A DNA stretch of 48,188 nt from a virus. The notes beneath the pieces were generated by a model. That model was not told the DNA's origin and made no database searches. It worked only from the letters and a program-made list of their open reading frames with translations. The stretch's first letter is position 1. Each line of letters starts with the position of its first letter. Position numbers and translations under genes: made by a program. The DNA is taken from IMG/VR virus record IMGVR_UViG_3300000553_004736, positions 1-48,188 of that record; one strand, given 5' to 3'. This document shows, in pieces, positions 16,063-24,316 of this stretch.

Positions 16063-17022
16063 TTAGTTGCGGACGCCGATTTTGATGGGGTCGCCGACGT
16101 TACCGGGCGAGTTGACATACCAGGGGGTCTCGATCCAGCTGGAGGCCGCGGTGGCTTCGGCAGCGATCGTTCCCGGCGTGGTGCTCAGGTTGTAGGTGCC
16201 CAGGCCGCCAGTGCCGGTGCCGAGGCTGGAGATGTAGGTGCCAGCGGCAACGCCAGCAGCCTGGATGATCTGGCCGACGGCGAGGGCGCCAGTGGTGACC
16301 ACGGTCACGGTCATGACGGAGGTGGCGAAGGACGCCTGGCCGGTGAACCCGCCGAGGCCGCTGGGGGAAACGCTGGTCATGGCCGTGCCGGTGGCGATGG
16401 TGGCGCTCTGGCTCAAGTTGTAGGTGCCAGTGCCGCCGGTGCCGGTGCCGAGCGACTCGATGTAGCAGGGGAACGGGAGGCCCGCGCCGGAAACCTGCTG
16501 GCCGACCTGGAGCACGCCGGAGGCGACAGCGGACACGGTCATCACGTAGGCCGCGACGGTCGCGGTGAACGCGGCGTTGCTGCCCAGGGCGAGGGTCAGG
16601 AAGGAACCGGCGGGGGCCGCGTAGATGTCGCCGCTGAACAGGTTGGCGAACACCTTGTTGCCGACGACCGCTTCACCGTAGACGCTGTTCGCCCAGAAGT
16701 CACCGCGGCTGTAGAGGGTGACCGGAAGGCCCGGGGGCACGACCAGGGAGCGGTCGGCGAGCCAGGTGGTGATCAGGCCCTGCTGCTCGTTGGAGACGAA
16801 GCCGTCAGGGATGACCGGGGCGGTGGGGCTGAAGTTGTTGACGGTGCTGATGCCAGTCGCGGCCACCAGGTTCTGCCAGGCGAACTTGCCGACCACGACG
16901 CCCAGGGCGCCAGTGGTGAGGTTCCAGGGCCCGGCGACGATGCTGAAAACCGGGTTCATGCTGGCGCGAGCGCCGGCCACTCCGGGGGAGGGGAAGATGC
17001 TGGTGGATTTCTGGAAGGTCAT
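16063..17022 (-). CDS. Structural cement / decoration protein, gp24-like, with two inserted modules
   Basis: 319 residues. The first 170 resemble gp24-type structural cement proteins (GVAGARASMNPVFSIVAGPW, VIPDGFVSNEQQGLITTWLA, LPVTLYSRGDFWANSVYGEA). From about residue 145 two tandem copies of the Thr/Gly module follow (VLQVGQQVSGAG ... GTGTGGTGTYNLS and ALAVGQIIQAAG ... GTGTGGLGTYNLS), then the C terminus SWIETPWYVNSPGNVGDPIK resumes the family sequence. The inserts would project from the capsid surface. Confidence 0.75.
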   Translation of the reverse strand: MTFQKSTSIFPSPGVAGARASMNPVFSIVAGPWNLTTGALGVVVGKFAWQNLVAATGISTVNNFSPTAPVIPDGFVSNEQQGLITTWLADRSLVVPPGLPVTLYSRGDFWANSVYGEAVVGNKVFANLFSGDIYAAPAGSFLTLALGSNAAFTATVAAYVMTVSAVASGVLQVGQQVSGAGLPFPCYIESLGTGTGGTGTYNLSQSATIATGTAMTSVSPSGLGGFTGQASFATSVMTVTVVTTGALAVGQIIQAAGVAAGTYISSLGTGTGGLGTYNLSTTPGTIAAEATAASSWIETPWYVNSPGNVGDPIKIGVRN

Positions 17023-17031
17023 GGCGTCTCC

Positions 17032-17865
17032 TTACGCTTTGCCGGGACGGTTGGGGTAGGCGGCGGCATAGCTGTCGACTGCGGCCTTGTCGAGCGCGAT
17101 GGTGGGGGTGGCGCTGTCGTCAGGCTTCGGGAGCATGCCGACCATGGCGCGGAAGGCGCTGGGGTCCACGCTCTCGGTCGAAACCTTGGCGGCATCCAGG
17201 GCCAGCTTGTAGACGGCGGCGGCGCTGTCTGCGGCCAGCACGTCGACCTTGCCCAGGAAGGGGGCGACTTCTTCGCCGGCCTTGAACAGGGCGCTGATGC
17301 GCTCCTGGGTCCGCTTCTCCACGTCCTTGATCGCCGCGTCCATCGCGGGCTTGGTCAGGGGCGGAACCGGCAGGGCCTCCCCTTCCTTCTTGGCGGGGAA
17401 AGCGCCAGGCTTGGGGGCATCGGCGGCGGCACCGGGCGCGGGGGGCGCCATGGCGGTCAGCAGGCCGTTGATCTTGTCCAGGTCTTCGGCGGGAATCTGG
17501 TATTTGGCCAGCATCGCCATGAGCTGCTCGCCGGGGGTGCCGGCGTCCTCGCCCATGTCGTCGTCCATCGAAATGCCTTCGTCGCCGTCGTCATCGCCGC
17601 CGGCAGCCTTCAGGGCTTCCAGGATCTCCGGCAGATCATCCAGGCTCGCGTCCTTGGCGAGATGCGAGCCGAACTTGGCCTTCGCATCGCCGACGATGGC
17701 GGGGATCTGGGCGCTGTATTTGCCGAGGGCCACGCCCTTCAGCAGCTTGTCGATGTCGCCGGGCTTCAGGGCAGCGTCAGCGGCCAGCCGGGGCGCGAGG
17801 ATGCCGGTCAGGAGGCCGCGAACAGCCTGGCCCTGAGCGGTGAGATTTCTGACTTTCTTGCCCAT
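17032..17865 (-). CDS. Head scaffold-like protein
   Basis: 277 residues from the ATG at 17865, which has GGAGG eight bases upstream; the longer frame would overlap the DUF2213 gene. It is rich in Ala, Asp, Glu and Lys with no Cys. An acidic stretch (DDDGDEGISMDDDMGEDA) and a Pro/Ala linker separate helical N- and C-terminal parts; the latter (AAIKDVEKRTQERISALFKAG) looks coiled coil. It lies between protease and decoration genes. In related phages the C-terminal part of DUF2213 proteins has this composition, so it may be a split-off scaffold. Confidence 0.62.
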   Translation of the reverse strand: MGKKVRNLTAQGQAVRGLLTGILAPRLAADAALKPGDIDKLLKGVALGKYSAQIPAIVGDAKAKFGSHLAKDASLDDLPEILEALKAAGGDDDGDEGISMDDDMGEDAGTPGEQLMAMLAKYQIPAEDLDKINGLLTAMAPPAPGAAADAPKPGAFPAKKEGEALPVPPLTKPAMDAAIKDVEKRTQERISALFKAGEEVAPFLGKVDVLAADSAAAVYKLALDAAKVSTESVDPSAFRAMVGMLPKPDDSATPTIALDKAAVDSYAAAYPNRPGKA

Positions 17866-17890
17866 TGCGGGGCCTCCGTTGGGTGTGGGT

Positions 17891-18616
17891 TCACTTGCCG
17901 AAATGCAGGGCGGCCTTGATGCGGGCAGCGATGTTCGGTTTCGCGGTCCGGGGTTTCGCGTCTCTGCTAAACGCGACCGCAACGGCGGCGGCGATCTTCT
18001 TGGTCTGCTCTGCCCTGGCCAGGGCGGGATTCACGCTGTCCTGGACCACCACGTCCGGGCCTGCCCTGCCCTCTTCAACCAGGGCGACGTGGTTCCCCTG
18101 GATGTCATACATGCGACCGTCGTAGGGCTGTCCCTGGAACTCGCCCGGCGTCATGTCGATCTTGTAGCGGTAGGCGCAGGAGAGTTCCGTCTGCTCCTTG
18201 CTCTGCACCCCGGCGATGGCAGAAGCGGTCCACACGGTCAGGGAGTTCTGCAGGTAGGGCGCGTTGAACTGCGCGTTGCTGCCGGTGGTGCCCACCATGT
18301 GCCGCTTGACTTCCGGGTCCATCAGGTCGAACGCGCTGACCGGGATGTGAACGTCCATCAGCGGCAGTTCGTTGAACGTGGAAACGGCCTTGGCCAGTTC
18401 CTCGGCAGGGCGCAAGATCTGGTATGCCCCGCCGGGGTTCAAACCGAGTTTTCCATCCGGGTCGAGTTCCTGGCCGATGTAGAGGTTGACCGTCGCCTTG
18501 CTGATGTTGCTCACCTCGACGTGCAAGAACCCCTGGGCATCGATGCTCCGGGCAGAGGCGTCGCATGCCGTGAGGAGATCGGCCTTGGGTGCTGCTTTGT
18601 CAAAGGCGAGGGTCAT
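17891..18616 (-). CDS. Prohead protease-like protein (DUF2213)
   Basis: 241 residues: [73 protein letters not shown] and [20 protein letters not shown]. The [13 protein letters not shown] block is the DUF2213 signature, where the His and a Ser/Asp are thought to be catalytic in a herpes-protease-like fold. It is expected to mature the capsid. Its position ahead of scaffold and capsid genes supports this. Catalysis is inferred from the family. Confidence 0.82.
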   Translation of the reverse strand: MTLAFDKAAPKADLLTACDASARSIDAQGFLHVEVSNISKATVNLYIGQELDPDGKLGLNPGGAYQILRPAEELAKAVSTFNELPLMDVHIPVSAFDLMDPEVKRHMVGTTGSNAQFNAPYLQNSLTVWTASAIAGVQSKEQTELSCAYRYKIDMTPGEFQGQPYDGRMYDIQGNHVALVEEGRAGPDVVVQDSVNPALARAEQTKKIAAAVAVAFSRDAKPRTAKPNIAARIKAALHFGK

Positions 18617-18624
18617 GTTGTTCC

Positions 18625-19062
18625 CTATGCGACAGGGTCAGCGGTGGATGACGAAACGGGCGTTTCGGAAACTTCGGCGGGCGCAGCTTCCGCCGGGGCG
18701 GGGATGGGCTCAGGAGCCGCCGGGGGTTCCTGGACGGCCAGAAGGATGGGCTCAGGCGCGGGCTCTTCCTGGGGCGGCGCAGGGGGCAGGAAGGTGACCA
18801 CGTTCTCCGCGGGCGCCACGTCGGGGACTTCCTCCGTCAGCACCTCGACTTCCAGGAGGTTAGTCACATCGTTGGCGAAGTGGATCACCAGGGCCTTCCC
18901 GTTGGGCTGAACCCAGACGTAGGTCTTGGCCCGGTCCATGGTGGCGATGGCAGCGGCGAGCGCGGCCTTGGATTCGCACTCCAGCGCCTGGAGCTGGGCG
19001 GCGAGCGCGGCCCCCTGCTCGTTCACGCTGATGAAGGTTTTCAGATTCTCGACTGCGCCCAT
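18625..19062 (-). CDS. Uncharacterised head-region protein with Pro/Glu/Ala tail
   Basis: 145 residues. The N-terminal half is helical ([20 protein letters not shown]), then [20 protein letters not shown]. The second half is a disordered Pro/Glu/Ala segment ([16 protein letters not shown]). A perfect 16-base palindrome shared with 25067-25082 falls in its last codons. It sits between the Mu gpF-like region and the DUF2213 gene. The start has AAGGAG upstream, next to a TGACCGGTCA palindrome at 19074-19083. Function unknown. Confidence 0.6.
   Translation of the reverse strand: MGAVENLKTFISVNEQGAALAAQLQALECESKAALAAAIATMDRAKTYVWVQPNGKALVIHFANDVTNLLEVEVLTEEVPDVAPAENVVTFLPPAPPQEEPAPEPILLAVQEPPAAPEPIPAPAEAAPAEVSETPVSSSTADPVA
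18652..18667. repeat. Perfect 16-base palindrome CGAAACGGGCGTTTCG (copy 1)
   Basis: Identical to 25067-25082. This copy is inside the last codons of the 145-residue gene (encoding SETPVSS). Two identical palindromes of this length in one window are unlikely by chance and could be a protein-binding site or the remnant of a copied hairpin. Confidence 0.7.
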
Positions 19063-19081
19063 GGGGCTCCTTTTTGACCGG

Positions 19082-19318
19082 TCACTTGCCGGCGGCTTTG
19101 AGGGTGGTTGCGGCGGCCTGGTGGATCGCCACCGATGCCGTGTGCTGGGCGACGTTGCGGGTGTCGCCCGTGGGGAGCCATGCGCTCGCGGCCTGCTGAT
19201 GCGCGATGGCCGCTTGGTTGTGCATGGCAGAGGACTGGGAAGGGCTGGCGGCGGCGGTAGCGGCCTGGGCCTGAACCGTCAAGGCGGCAGCGGTGGTCTG
19301 GAGATCCTGGATGCTCAT
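19082..19318 (-). CDS. Small Ala/His-rich head-region protein
   Basis: 78 residues from the ATG at 19318, which overlaps the stop of the gpF-like gene (ATGA) and has GGAGGAA upstream. Composition is Ala, Gln, His and Thr, with a helical repeat such as SAMHNQAAIAHQQAASAWL and ASVAIHQAAATTLKAAG. The same His/Ala repeat style appears at the C terminus of the portal protein. Function unknown; possibly an internal head or portal-associated protein. Confidence 0.58.
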   Translation of the reverse strand: MSIQDLQTTAAALTVQAQAATAAASPSQSSAMHNQAAIAHQQAASAWLPTGDTRNVAQHTASVAIHQAAATTLKAAGK

Positions 19319-20175
19319 TCGGCTTCCTCCTGGGTTGCTTCGTCGTCGTAGCCGGGGATCACAGACGCGCTGCAACACCCGCAGTTGATGGCTTCGCCTG
19401 GCAGCACGGACCCGAAGTCATCCCCGAAGTCGTGCCCTTCCTCCACGTCGTAAAGCTCACCGTCGAAGGCGGCGTGATCCTCGCGGGGGTGGATGCTCGC
19501 CCCGGTGTGGACCCACTTCGCCTTGGTGATGCCGAGGTCAAGCTGCCGCACCTGGTGGATCAGGGCAGTCGCCTTGTTGTTCTGGTCCCGAGCGATGAGG
19601 CTGGCCCGGCGCTTGGTGATTTCGAGCCGATCCTGCATGTAATCGGTCAGGGTCTTCAGGTCCCGGCCATGTCCGACTGATCGAGCAACGTGCGTCTCGA
19701 TGTCATGCATGTATTGCGTGGGAACATTGGAGATGAGGTTGACGTTCTCGGTCACTTTTGACCGGACAGCCCGCTTCAGCCGCTTGGTCATCTGGAGCTT
19801 GATCGGGGCCAGCTTGTGCAAGACCTTGGCGTCCATGGCGACGACACCGAACCCGGCATTTACCAGCGAGCCGCGGAACGCGAGGTCATGGTGCCGCAGG
19901 GTCCGGTCAACAAAGCCCTCTGCCATGGACTGGGCCACGTCATCGAACTTCTTGTGCCACTTCTTCCCGAGCAGCTCCAAGGTGTGATAGAGCGCTCCTT
20001 CCGGAGCGGCGCCGGCCAGGTGCCGCCGGTAGGCGCCGGTCGCCCAGTGCTCGACGCTGGTGGCCATCTCATCCACCAGCCGAACCAACTGGCCTTCATA
20101 CCATGCCCTCACCGCTGCGCTGGGTCGCACAGGTGTGAGGGTTACGGCCTTCGAGCCAGGGGCGTGGAGTTTCAC
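19315..20175 (-). CDS. Mu gpF-like minor head protein (SPP1 gp7 family)
   Basis: 286 residues. The C-terminal domain has the F-like head morphogenesis pattern: ITKRRASLIARDQNNKATAL, KAKWVHTGASIHPREDHAAFDGE and PGEAINCGCCSASVIPGY, with the conserved H-x3-D-H and paired Cys. The N-terminal 150 residues are helical. In such phages the protein binds the portal and enters the head. Its gene follows the portal gene after two small ones, the usual order. Confidence 0.85.
   Translation of the reverse strand: MKLHAPGSKAVTLTPVRPSAAVRAWYEGQLVRLVDEMATSVEHWATGAYRRHLAGAAPEGALYHTLELLGKKWHKKFDDVAQSMAEGFVDRTLRHHDLAFRGSLVNAGFGVVAMDAKVLHKLAPIKLQMTKRLKRAVRSKVTENVNLISNVPTQYMHDIETHVARSVGHGRDLKTLTDYMQDRLEITKRRASLIARDQNNKATALIHQVRQLDLGITKAKWVHTGASIHPREDHAAFDGELYDVEEGHDFGDDFGSVLPGEAINCGCCSASVIPGYDDEATQEEAE
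19750..19763. repeat. Dispersed 14-base palindrome, copy 1 (gpF-like gene)
   Basis: GGTCACTTTTGACC on the + strand, GGTCAAAAGTGACC along the coding strand. See the finding on the nine copies. Confidence 0.7.
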
Positions 20176-20399
20176 TGAGGCGGTTCGACCGTGACGGTTT
20201 CGGTGTTGACGTTGGTTTCCGCGATGGTGTCAACCTGCGGGGACGTCGAAAGGTTCTGCGCGTCACAGATGCCGACCTGGACGATGGGGGCCTGCCCGGG
20301 GTTGCCCTGATTGCAGACGTGGGGCAGGACCAAGGTCGGGGCGGTGCTGTTGTCCACCGCGGCCACTTGGCCACAGCAGCGGAAAAGGTATGCGGTCAT
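20172..20399 (-). CDS. Small conserved protein downstream of portal
   Basis: 75 residues: MTAYLFRCCGQVAAVDNSTA, then PHVCNQGNPGQAPIVQVGIC and a Thr/Val-rich acidic tail. Four Cys (CC, HVC, GIC) could hold a metal or disulphide. It is joined to both neighbours by short overlaps. No function can be assigned. Confidence 0.55.
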   Translation of the reverse strand: MTAYLFRCCGQVAAVDNSTAPTLVLPHVCNQGNPGQAPIVQVGICDAQNLSTSPQVDTIAETNVNTETVTVEPPQ

Positions 20400-20626
20400 C
20401 AGGAGTCCTCCTCAGGGGTCTCGAAAAACGCGATCAGGTTGCCGATCCCTTGGATCGTGGATTTCTCGGAGCCCTTCTGCACCTGGACGAAGTCCAGCGG
20501 CAGAGGGACCGCGCATGGATGGAATGACACCTGACCCTGGAACGGGCTGAGGTTCTTCTCGTGGGACACGTCGAGAGCGAAGAGTTCCCCGCAAGCCGCG
20601 CAGCGGTAGATCATCTTGGTGATCAT
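20399..20626 (-). CDS. Small zinc-ribbon-like protein
   Basis: 75 residues: MITKMIYRCAACGELFALDV begins with a CxxC knuckle. A single later Cys and His (SFHPCAV) could complete a metal site. The rest (PLPLDFVQVQKGSEKSTIQG) is not recognisable. The start overlaps the portal stop. Unknown role; perhaps a head-region accessory protein. Confidence 0.55.
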   Translation of the reverse strand: MITKMIYRCAACGELFALDVSHEKNLSPFQGQVSFHPCAVPLPLDFVQVQKGSEKSTIQGIGNLIAFFETPEEDS

Positions 20627-22557
20627 TTCTTGCCTCGCGCGATGTGAGCGTCTATCGAAGCCTGGTGAGCCTCGGCATACGCTTCGTGGACCGGCTTGGC
20701 CTGAGCCGAAGCCGACACCAGGGCATCCTTGTGAGCCGCCAAGGCTCGCTGGTGGGCACTGATCGCCCGCTGGTTGGATTCCTTGGTGTCGGTCTTCTTT
20801 GCCAAGTTGGACGCCCTTTGGGCAAGTCCACTGGCCTTCATGGCTGTCACGTAGGGGTGCTCCCCTGCGCCGCCGAATCCTCCGGTGTGGCCGTTCCCAT
20901 GCCAGTTCGTGTCCTGGGCCAGGGAGACGGCGTCGAGCATGAGCGTGTATGCCTTTGCGTCCTTCGCCCCCGCTTCCGCGCCGGCCTGTGCCCCTGCCGC
21001 AGATGCGCTGGAGGCGGTTGCAGACTTCGCAGCGGCAGCGGGATTCGGGGTCAGCTTGTTGGAGGCCACGCCCTTCGAAAGGTTATTCCAGCCGCTCTCA
21101 GGGTCGTTGATCAGGTTCTCCCGGATTTCCTCCGGAGAGACGGCCCCCAGCACATCGTAGATCTGGGCGCAGTCGGCATCGGCCTTGCGGATCAGCGACC
21201 GTTCCTTCTCAGTCATGGCCATCATGGGGGCGAAGTCGAAGGTGATGTCGTCGTCCATGTAGCCCAGCTCGGAAAGCTGGATGACCTTGATGATCACTTC
21301 GAGGGGACCGCGGAACAGGGCTTCCTGCAGGTCGCCGACGTAGTCATAGAAGGTGCGCACCTCGCCATCGTTGGACGCGTTCAGCCCGGTCGGGGTGATG
21401 CCAAGCAAGATGGAAAGCGGCGTCTTGGCGACCGCCGCCATGTGCTCCTGCGCCTGGGCCTGGAGCTTGTCAAGGCCCGCGAGGGAGGTGTCATGCTTCT
21501 CGAATTGCTCCTTGTTCTTGTCCAGGACCATGAGGCCCTGGCTGTCTCGCATCTGGACGAAGGCTTGAGCCCGGGCAATGAAGTTCTGACCGGATCCGCC
21601 AGAGAGCACGTCGTCCATGTTGGTGAGATAGACGCACGTCGAGAAGTTGCGCAGCAGGGCGCCCACGGAATCGCGGGTGTTCAGCCAATAGTCCACATAT
21701 GGCTGCGCGAGCTGGCTGAGGCTCATCCCGCTGAAGTTGTAGGCAGGCTTGAGCAGATCCGGCAGGGGCCGGGAAACGAAGGTCAGGAGACGGCTGGCGT
21801 GGACTTCTTGGCCGTAGACGAACCAGGAGCTGGGCACGTAGTAGTCCTGCTGAAGCGGCACGGACGCGTTGTATTGAGCCGGATACGTGGTGATGGGCTC
21901 GACCATCTTGAAGCCGCGGAGGCTGCCCTTCTGGATCTTGAAGGAGTTGAGCATCAGCGGGGTCTTCAGCTCCGGCCCCTCCGTGTCGCCGCAGTCGATG
22001 AAGATTTGGGCGCGGCCCATGAAGCCGTCCATGATCGCCGCCTGCCGGAACAGGTCACGCACCTTGAGCCGGCGCATGGCCCGCTCGATGACCTTGGTTT
22101 CCTCGGAGCGGTCCGTGCCGGAGACGGAGCGCAGTTTGATCCACTTGCGCACCATCTCGTAGGCGACGCGCTCGCTCATGTCCCGGTATTCGGTGATCTG
22201 GGTCAGTTCCGTCAGGTAGGGGAAGCCAGGGAAGCCCATGCCAGAGAAGAGGACCGCGCCCGTGCTTCCGCCCAGGGTGGTTGACCAGGCGGCGTCGCAG
22301 GCCAGGACGTGACGGGCCGGCGCCACGCCCGAGGGCGGGGTGTAGGGCTCGATCGGCAACTGCTCGCGCACCGGCATGCCGTGTTTGACCGCGGTGCGGG
22401 CTGCGCCCATCTCGTTCAGCCGCTGGGCGAAGACCTCGCCGATGTGGATGCGCTGCTTCTCCCGGCGCTCGGCAAGCTCCTTCTGCGCCTTGGCTTCAGC
22501 CTTGGCAGCTTCGACCTCCGGCGAGGGCTTGCGACGGAACCAGGAGAACCACCGCAT
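20623..22557 (-). CDS. Portal protein, DUF1073 family
   Basis: 644 residues. The portal core is seen in FPGFPYLTELTQITEYRDMS, ERVAYEMVRKWIKLRS, LRGFKMVEPITTYPAQYNAS, SSWFVYGQEVHASRLLTFVS and LSILLGITPTGLNASNDGEV, all typical of DUF1073 portals. The last 100 residues form an unusual Ala/His-rich helical tail (AISAHQRALAAHKDALVSAS, EAYAEAHQASIDAHIARG). The family is sometimes labelled anti-CBASS-like in databases because of a shared domain name; context (terminase, gpF, protease, capsid) shows this one is the portal. Confidence 0.88.
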   Translation of the reverse strand: MRWFSWFRRKPSPEVEAAKAEAKAQKELAERREKQRIHIGEVFAQRLNEMGAARTAVKHGMPVREQLPIEPYTPPSGVAPARHVLACDAAWSTTLGGSTGAVLFSGMGFPGFPYLTELTQITEYRDMSERVAYEMVRKWIKLRSVSGTDRSEETKVIERAMRRLKVRDLFRQAAIMDGFMGRAQIFIDCGDTEGPELKTPLMLNSFKIQKGSLRGFKMVEPITTYPAQYNASVPLQQDYYVPSSWFVYGQEVHASRLLTFVSRPLPDLLKPAYNFSGMSLSQLAQPYVDYWLNTRDSVGALLRNFSTCVYLTNMDDVLSGGSGQNFIARAQAFVQMRDSQGLMVLDKNKEQFEKHDTSLAGLDKLQAQAQEHMAAVAKTPLSILLGITPTGLNASNDGEVRTFYDYVGDLQEALFRGPLEVIIKVIQLSELGYMDDDITFDFAPMMAMTEKERSLIRKADADCAQIYDVLGAVSPEEIRENLINDPESGWNNLSKGVASNKLTPNPAAAAKSATASSASAAGAQAGAEAGAKDAKAYTLMLDAVSLAQDTNWHGNGHTGGFGGAGEHPYVTAMKASGLAQRASNLAKKTDTKESNQRAISAHQRALAAHKDALVSASAQAKPVHEAYAEAHQASIDAHIARGKK

Positions 22558-22925
22558 CAGTTGCCCCCTGCGGGACGATTGATCTTGGCGATTTGGACCA
22601 GCGTCTCGGTGAGTTGGCCGGATACCTTGTCCAGCTTCGCTTCCAGCAGGGTCCGCAGGTTTTCCAGCTTGGCGTCCCAGCGTTCGAAGTCTGGAAGGCC
22701 TTCGATCCGGTCTTCCAGCACTGCGGTCAGCCGCTTGAGGGCTTCCACTTCGGTGCGCATGGTGTCCACCCGGGTCCAGAGCACCTTGGCCTGGGCTTCC
22801 ATGTCGCTGTCAGCTTTGTCGATGGCGACACGATCCCGGTGGAGGATGCTCCAAACGAGTTTGCCAAGCCACCCGAGGGCTACGGCAGTGATAGCGGCTG
22901 CTTGCAGTTCTTCTGGAAGGGTCAT
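22557..22925 (-). CDS. Membrane-anchored coiled-coil protein
   Basis: 122 residues. One N-terminal hydrophobic segment (AAAITAVALGWLGKLVWSIL) is followed by a long amphipathic helix (DSDMEAQAKVLWTRVDTMRT, EALKRLTAVLEDRIEGLPDF). It resembles DUF2730-type proteins of Mu-like lysis/head borders. It lies between the lysis block and the portal. Possible roles are a lysis accessory or cell-envelope protein; no stronger call is justified. Confidence 0.55.
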   Translation of the reverse strand: MTLPEELQAAAITAVALGWLGKLVWSILHRDRVAIDKADSDMEAQAKVLWTRVDTMRTEVEALKRLTAVLEDRIEGLPDFERWDAKLENLRTLLEAKLDKVSGQLTETLVQIAKINRPAGGN

Positions 22926-22928
22926 CTT

Positions 22929-23342
22929 TTACGCCTGTGCGGTCGGAGCCTGAGCGGAATCGGCGACCACAGGGGCGGCAGTATCGGGGGAGAGGGCGGC
23001 CTGGGCTTTGGCCAGTTCGGCGGCAGCGTCAGCCTTTACCTGGGCCAGGGCGGCATCCGCGTCGGCTTTCGCCTTCGCCAGATCAGCAGCGGCGCGGGAC
23101 TCGACGGCGGCCAGCTTGCCTTCGAAGTCTTCCTTCATGAGTTCGTAGGCGGCCTTGAGCCGGGCGATGTCACCGGACCACAGGGCCTCTGCCTTGGCTT
23201 CGGCGGCCTTGACCTCGGTTTCCACGATCTGGGCGTGTGCGGCGATCCAGGCTTTCAGCGATCCCCACTCTTTGCCCAGGAACAGGGCTATGATCACGGC
23301 CACGATGCCGATGATCAGATGCAGGATGTCTTTGTCGATCAT
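22929..23342 (-). CDS. Membrane-anchored Ala/Lys-rich coiled-coil protein
   Basis: 137 residues. An N-terminal transmembrane helix (LHLIIGIVAVIIALFLGKEW) is followed by a 75-residue heptad-rich coiled coil (VETEVKAAEAKAEALWSGDI, AELAKAQAAL) and an Ala/Pro tail. Topology is like an i-spanin (Rz), but no Rz sequence signature is seen. It lies in the lysis block, next to two further membrane proteins. A lysis role is possible. Confidence 0.55.
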   Translation of the reverse strand: MIDKDILHLIIGIVAVIIALFLGKEWGSLKAWIAAHAQIVETEVKAAEAKAEALWSGDIARLKAAYELMKEDFEGKLAAVESRAAADLAKAKADADAALAQVKADAAAELAKAQAALSPDTAAPVVADSAQAPTAQA

Positions 23343-23356
23343 GTGACCTCCTCGGG

Positions 23357-24052
23357 TCAGAAGCGGTAGAGCACGCGGCCCTGGGCTTCGAGGGTTGAAT
23401 TGCCGTTGCTGATGGGTCGACGGACCACGTCCACGCCCACCCGGAAGGGGCCAAGGTCGCGCTCTGCGGCCACGCCAGCGGTTCCGTTGGTGCCGTAGAT
23501 CCCACCAGCCGCCCAGACGCGCTTGTCGCCTGTGAGGGCGCTCACAGCGATGCGCAGGGACGCCGCTTCCGCCTGGAACCCATGAGCGGCGGCATCGGCT
23601 GACTTGTAGGCCGATTCGAGGAACGCGATCTTTTCCGCCTGGTCAGAATTGACCTTGGTGAGGTCCGCGATCAGCCGATCCTTGTCTTGCTCCACAACAG
23701 ATTCCACAGGCGGCGCAGCAGGCTGAGGATCGGGTGAACCGGGAACGGCGGGAGGCTGAACAGGGCCGGGATGCTGGGCTCTTGCCTGATCCATCGCCAG
23801 CTTGGCGCGGTCGTTCGAAACCGCCGATTGACCGGCCTTGATGGCGGGATCCTTCTCGACTGCGGCTGCGGCATTGCGTTCTCCCGTCTGGAGGTCGGCC
23901 ACTGCCGGCACGTCGAGTTTGTCTGCCTGGGCCAGGGCGGCGCTTGCGATCTTCTGCCCGACGCAGCTCTTGGCGTTGAAGCCCAGGGTGATGAGACCCA
24001 AGGCCAGAACGATTCCGACGATCCACTTCCAGTTCGAGAGCGCCCAGGTCAT
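23357..24052 (-). CDS. Membrane-anchored periplasmic protein, spanin-like candidate
   Basis: 231 residues. One N-terminal membrane helix (WKWIVGIVLALGLITLGF), a helical region, a Pro-rich linker (PGPVQPPAVPGSPDPQPAAP), a coiled coil (DRLIADLTKVNSDQAEKIAF) and a short C-terminal beta region (AAGGIYGTNGTAGVAAERDL, GRVLYRF) ending in aromatic Phe. The layout, anchored inside and reaching outward with an outer-membrane-type last residue, would suit envelope spanning. Known spanin motifs are absent. One GGTCAATTCTGACC palindrome lies in its coding region. Confidence 0.5.
   Translation of the reverse strand: MTWALSNWKWIVGIVLALGLITLGFNAKSCVGQKIASAALAQADKLDVPAVADLQTGERNAAAAVEKDPAIKAGQSAVSNDRAKLAMDQARAQHPGPVQPPAVPGSPDPQPAAPPVESVVEQDKDRLIADLTKVNSDQAEKIAFLESAYKSADAAAHGFQAEAASLRIAVSALTGDKRVWAAGGIYGTNGTAGVAAERDLGPFRVGVDVVRRPISNGNSTLEAQGRVLYRF
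23641..23654. repeat. Dispersed 14-base palindrome, copy 2
   Basis: GGTCAGAATTGACC on the + strand, in the membrane-anchored protein gene at 23357. Confidence 0.7.
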
Positions 24053-24055
24053 GGC

Positions 24056-24316
24056 CTACTCCGCCGGGGTGAAGTCGCAGTAGAACTTCTGGCCAGGCTT
24101 GAACTGGCCCATCAGCGCCGGATTGGCGACGGTAAGGCTCAGGCTCCCGCTGGGGCTGAACTTGGCGAAGGTGTTGTCTTCGTCCGAGCCGTCGGCGGGG
24201 TAGGCGCCGGACTTGCAGACGGGGCTCATGTCGACGGTCTCGCTGCCGACCTCGCCCTTGTGGTCGAGGTTCCGCCTGACGCTGTGGATCTGGAACTTGG
24301 CACGCATGTTGGTCAC
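24056..24316 (-). CDS. Conserved small phage protein
   Basis: 86 residues: MRAKFQIHSVRRNLDHKGEV at the start and FSPSGSLSLTVANPALMGQF, KPGQKFYCDFTPAE at the end. This arrangement (a beta-rich small protein ending in F-Y-x-D-F-T-P) recurs in many tailed phages, where it is uncharacterised. It is coupled to the holin candidate upstream. No function is known to me. Confidence 0.65.
   Translation of the reverse strand: MTNMRAKFQIHSVRRNLDHKGEVGSETVDMSPVCKSGAYPADGSDEDNTFAKFSPSGSLSLTVANPALMGQFKPGQKFYCDFTPAE

Noticed and set aside
20623-22557. Anti-CBASS (Acb1-like) function of the DUF1073 protein
   Set aside because: The shared domain name is misleading; length, portal motifs and neighbours indicate the portal.
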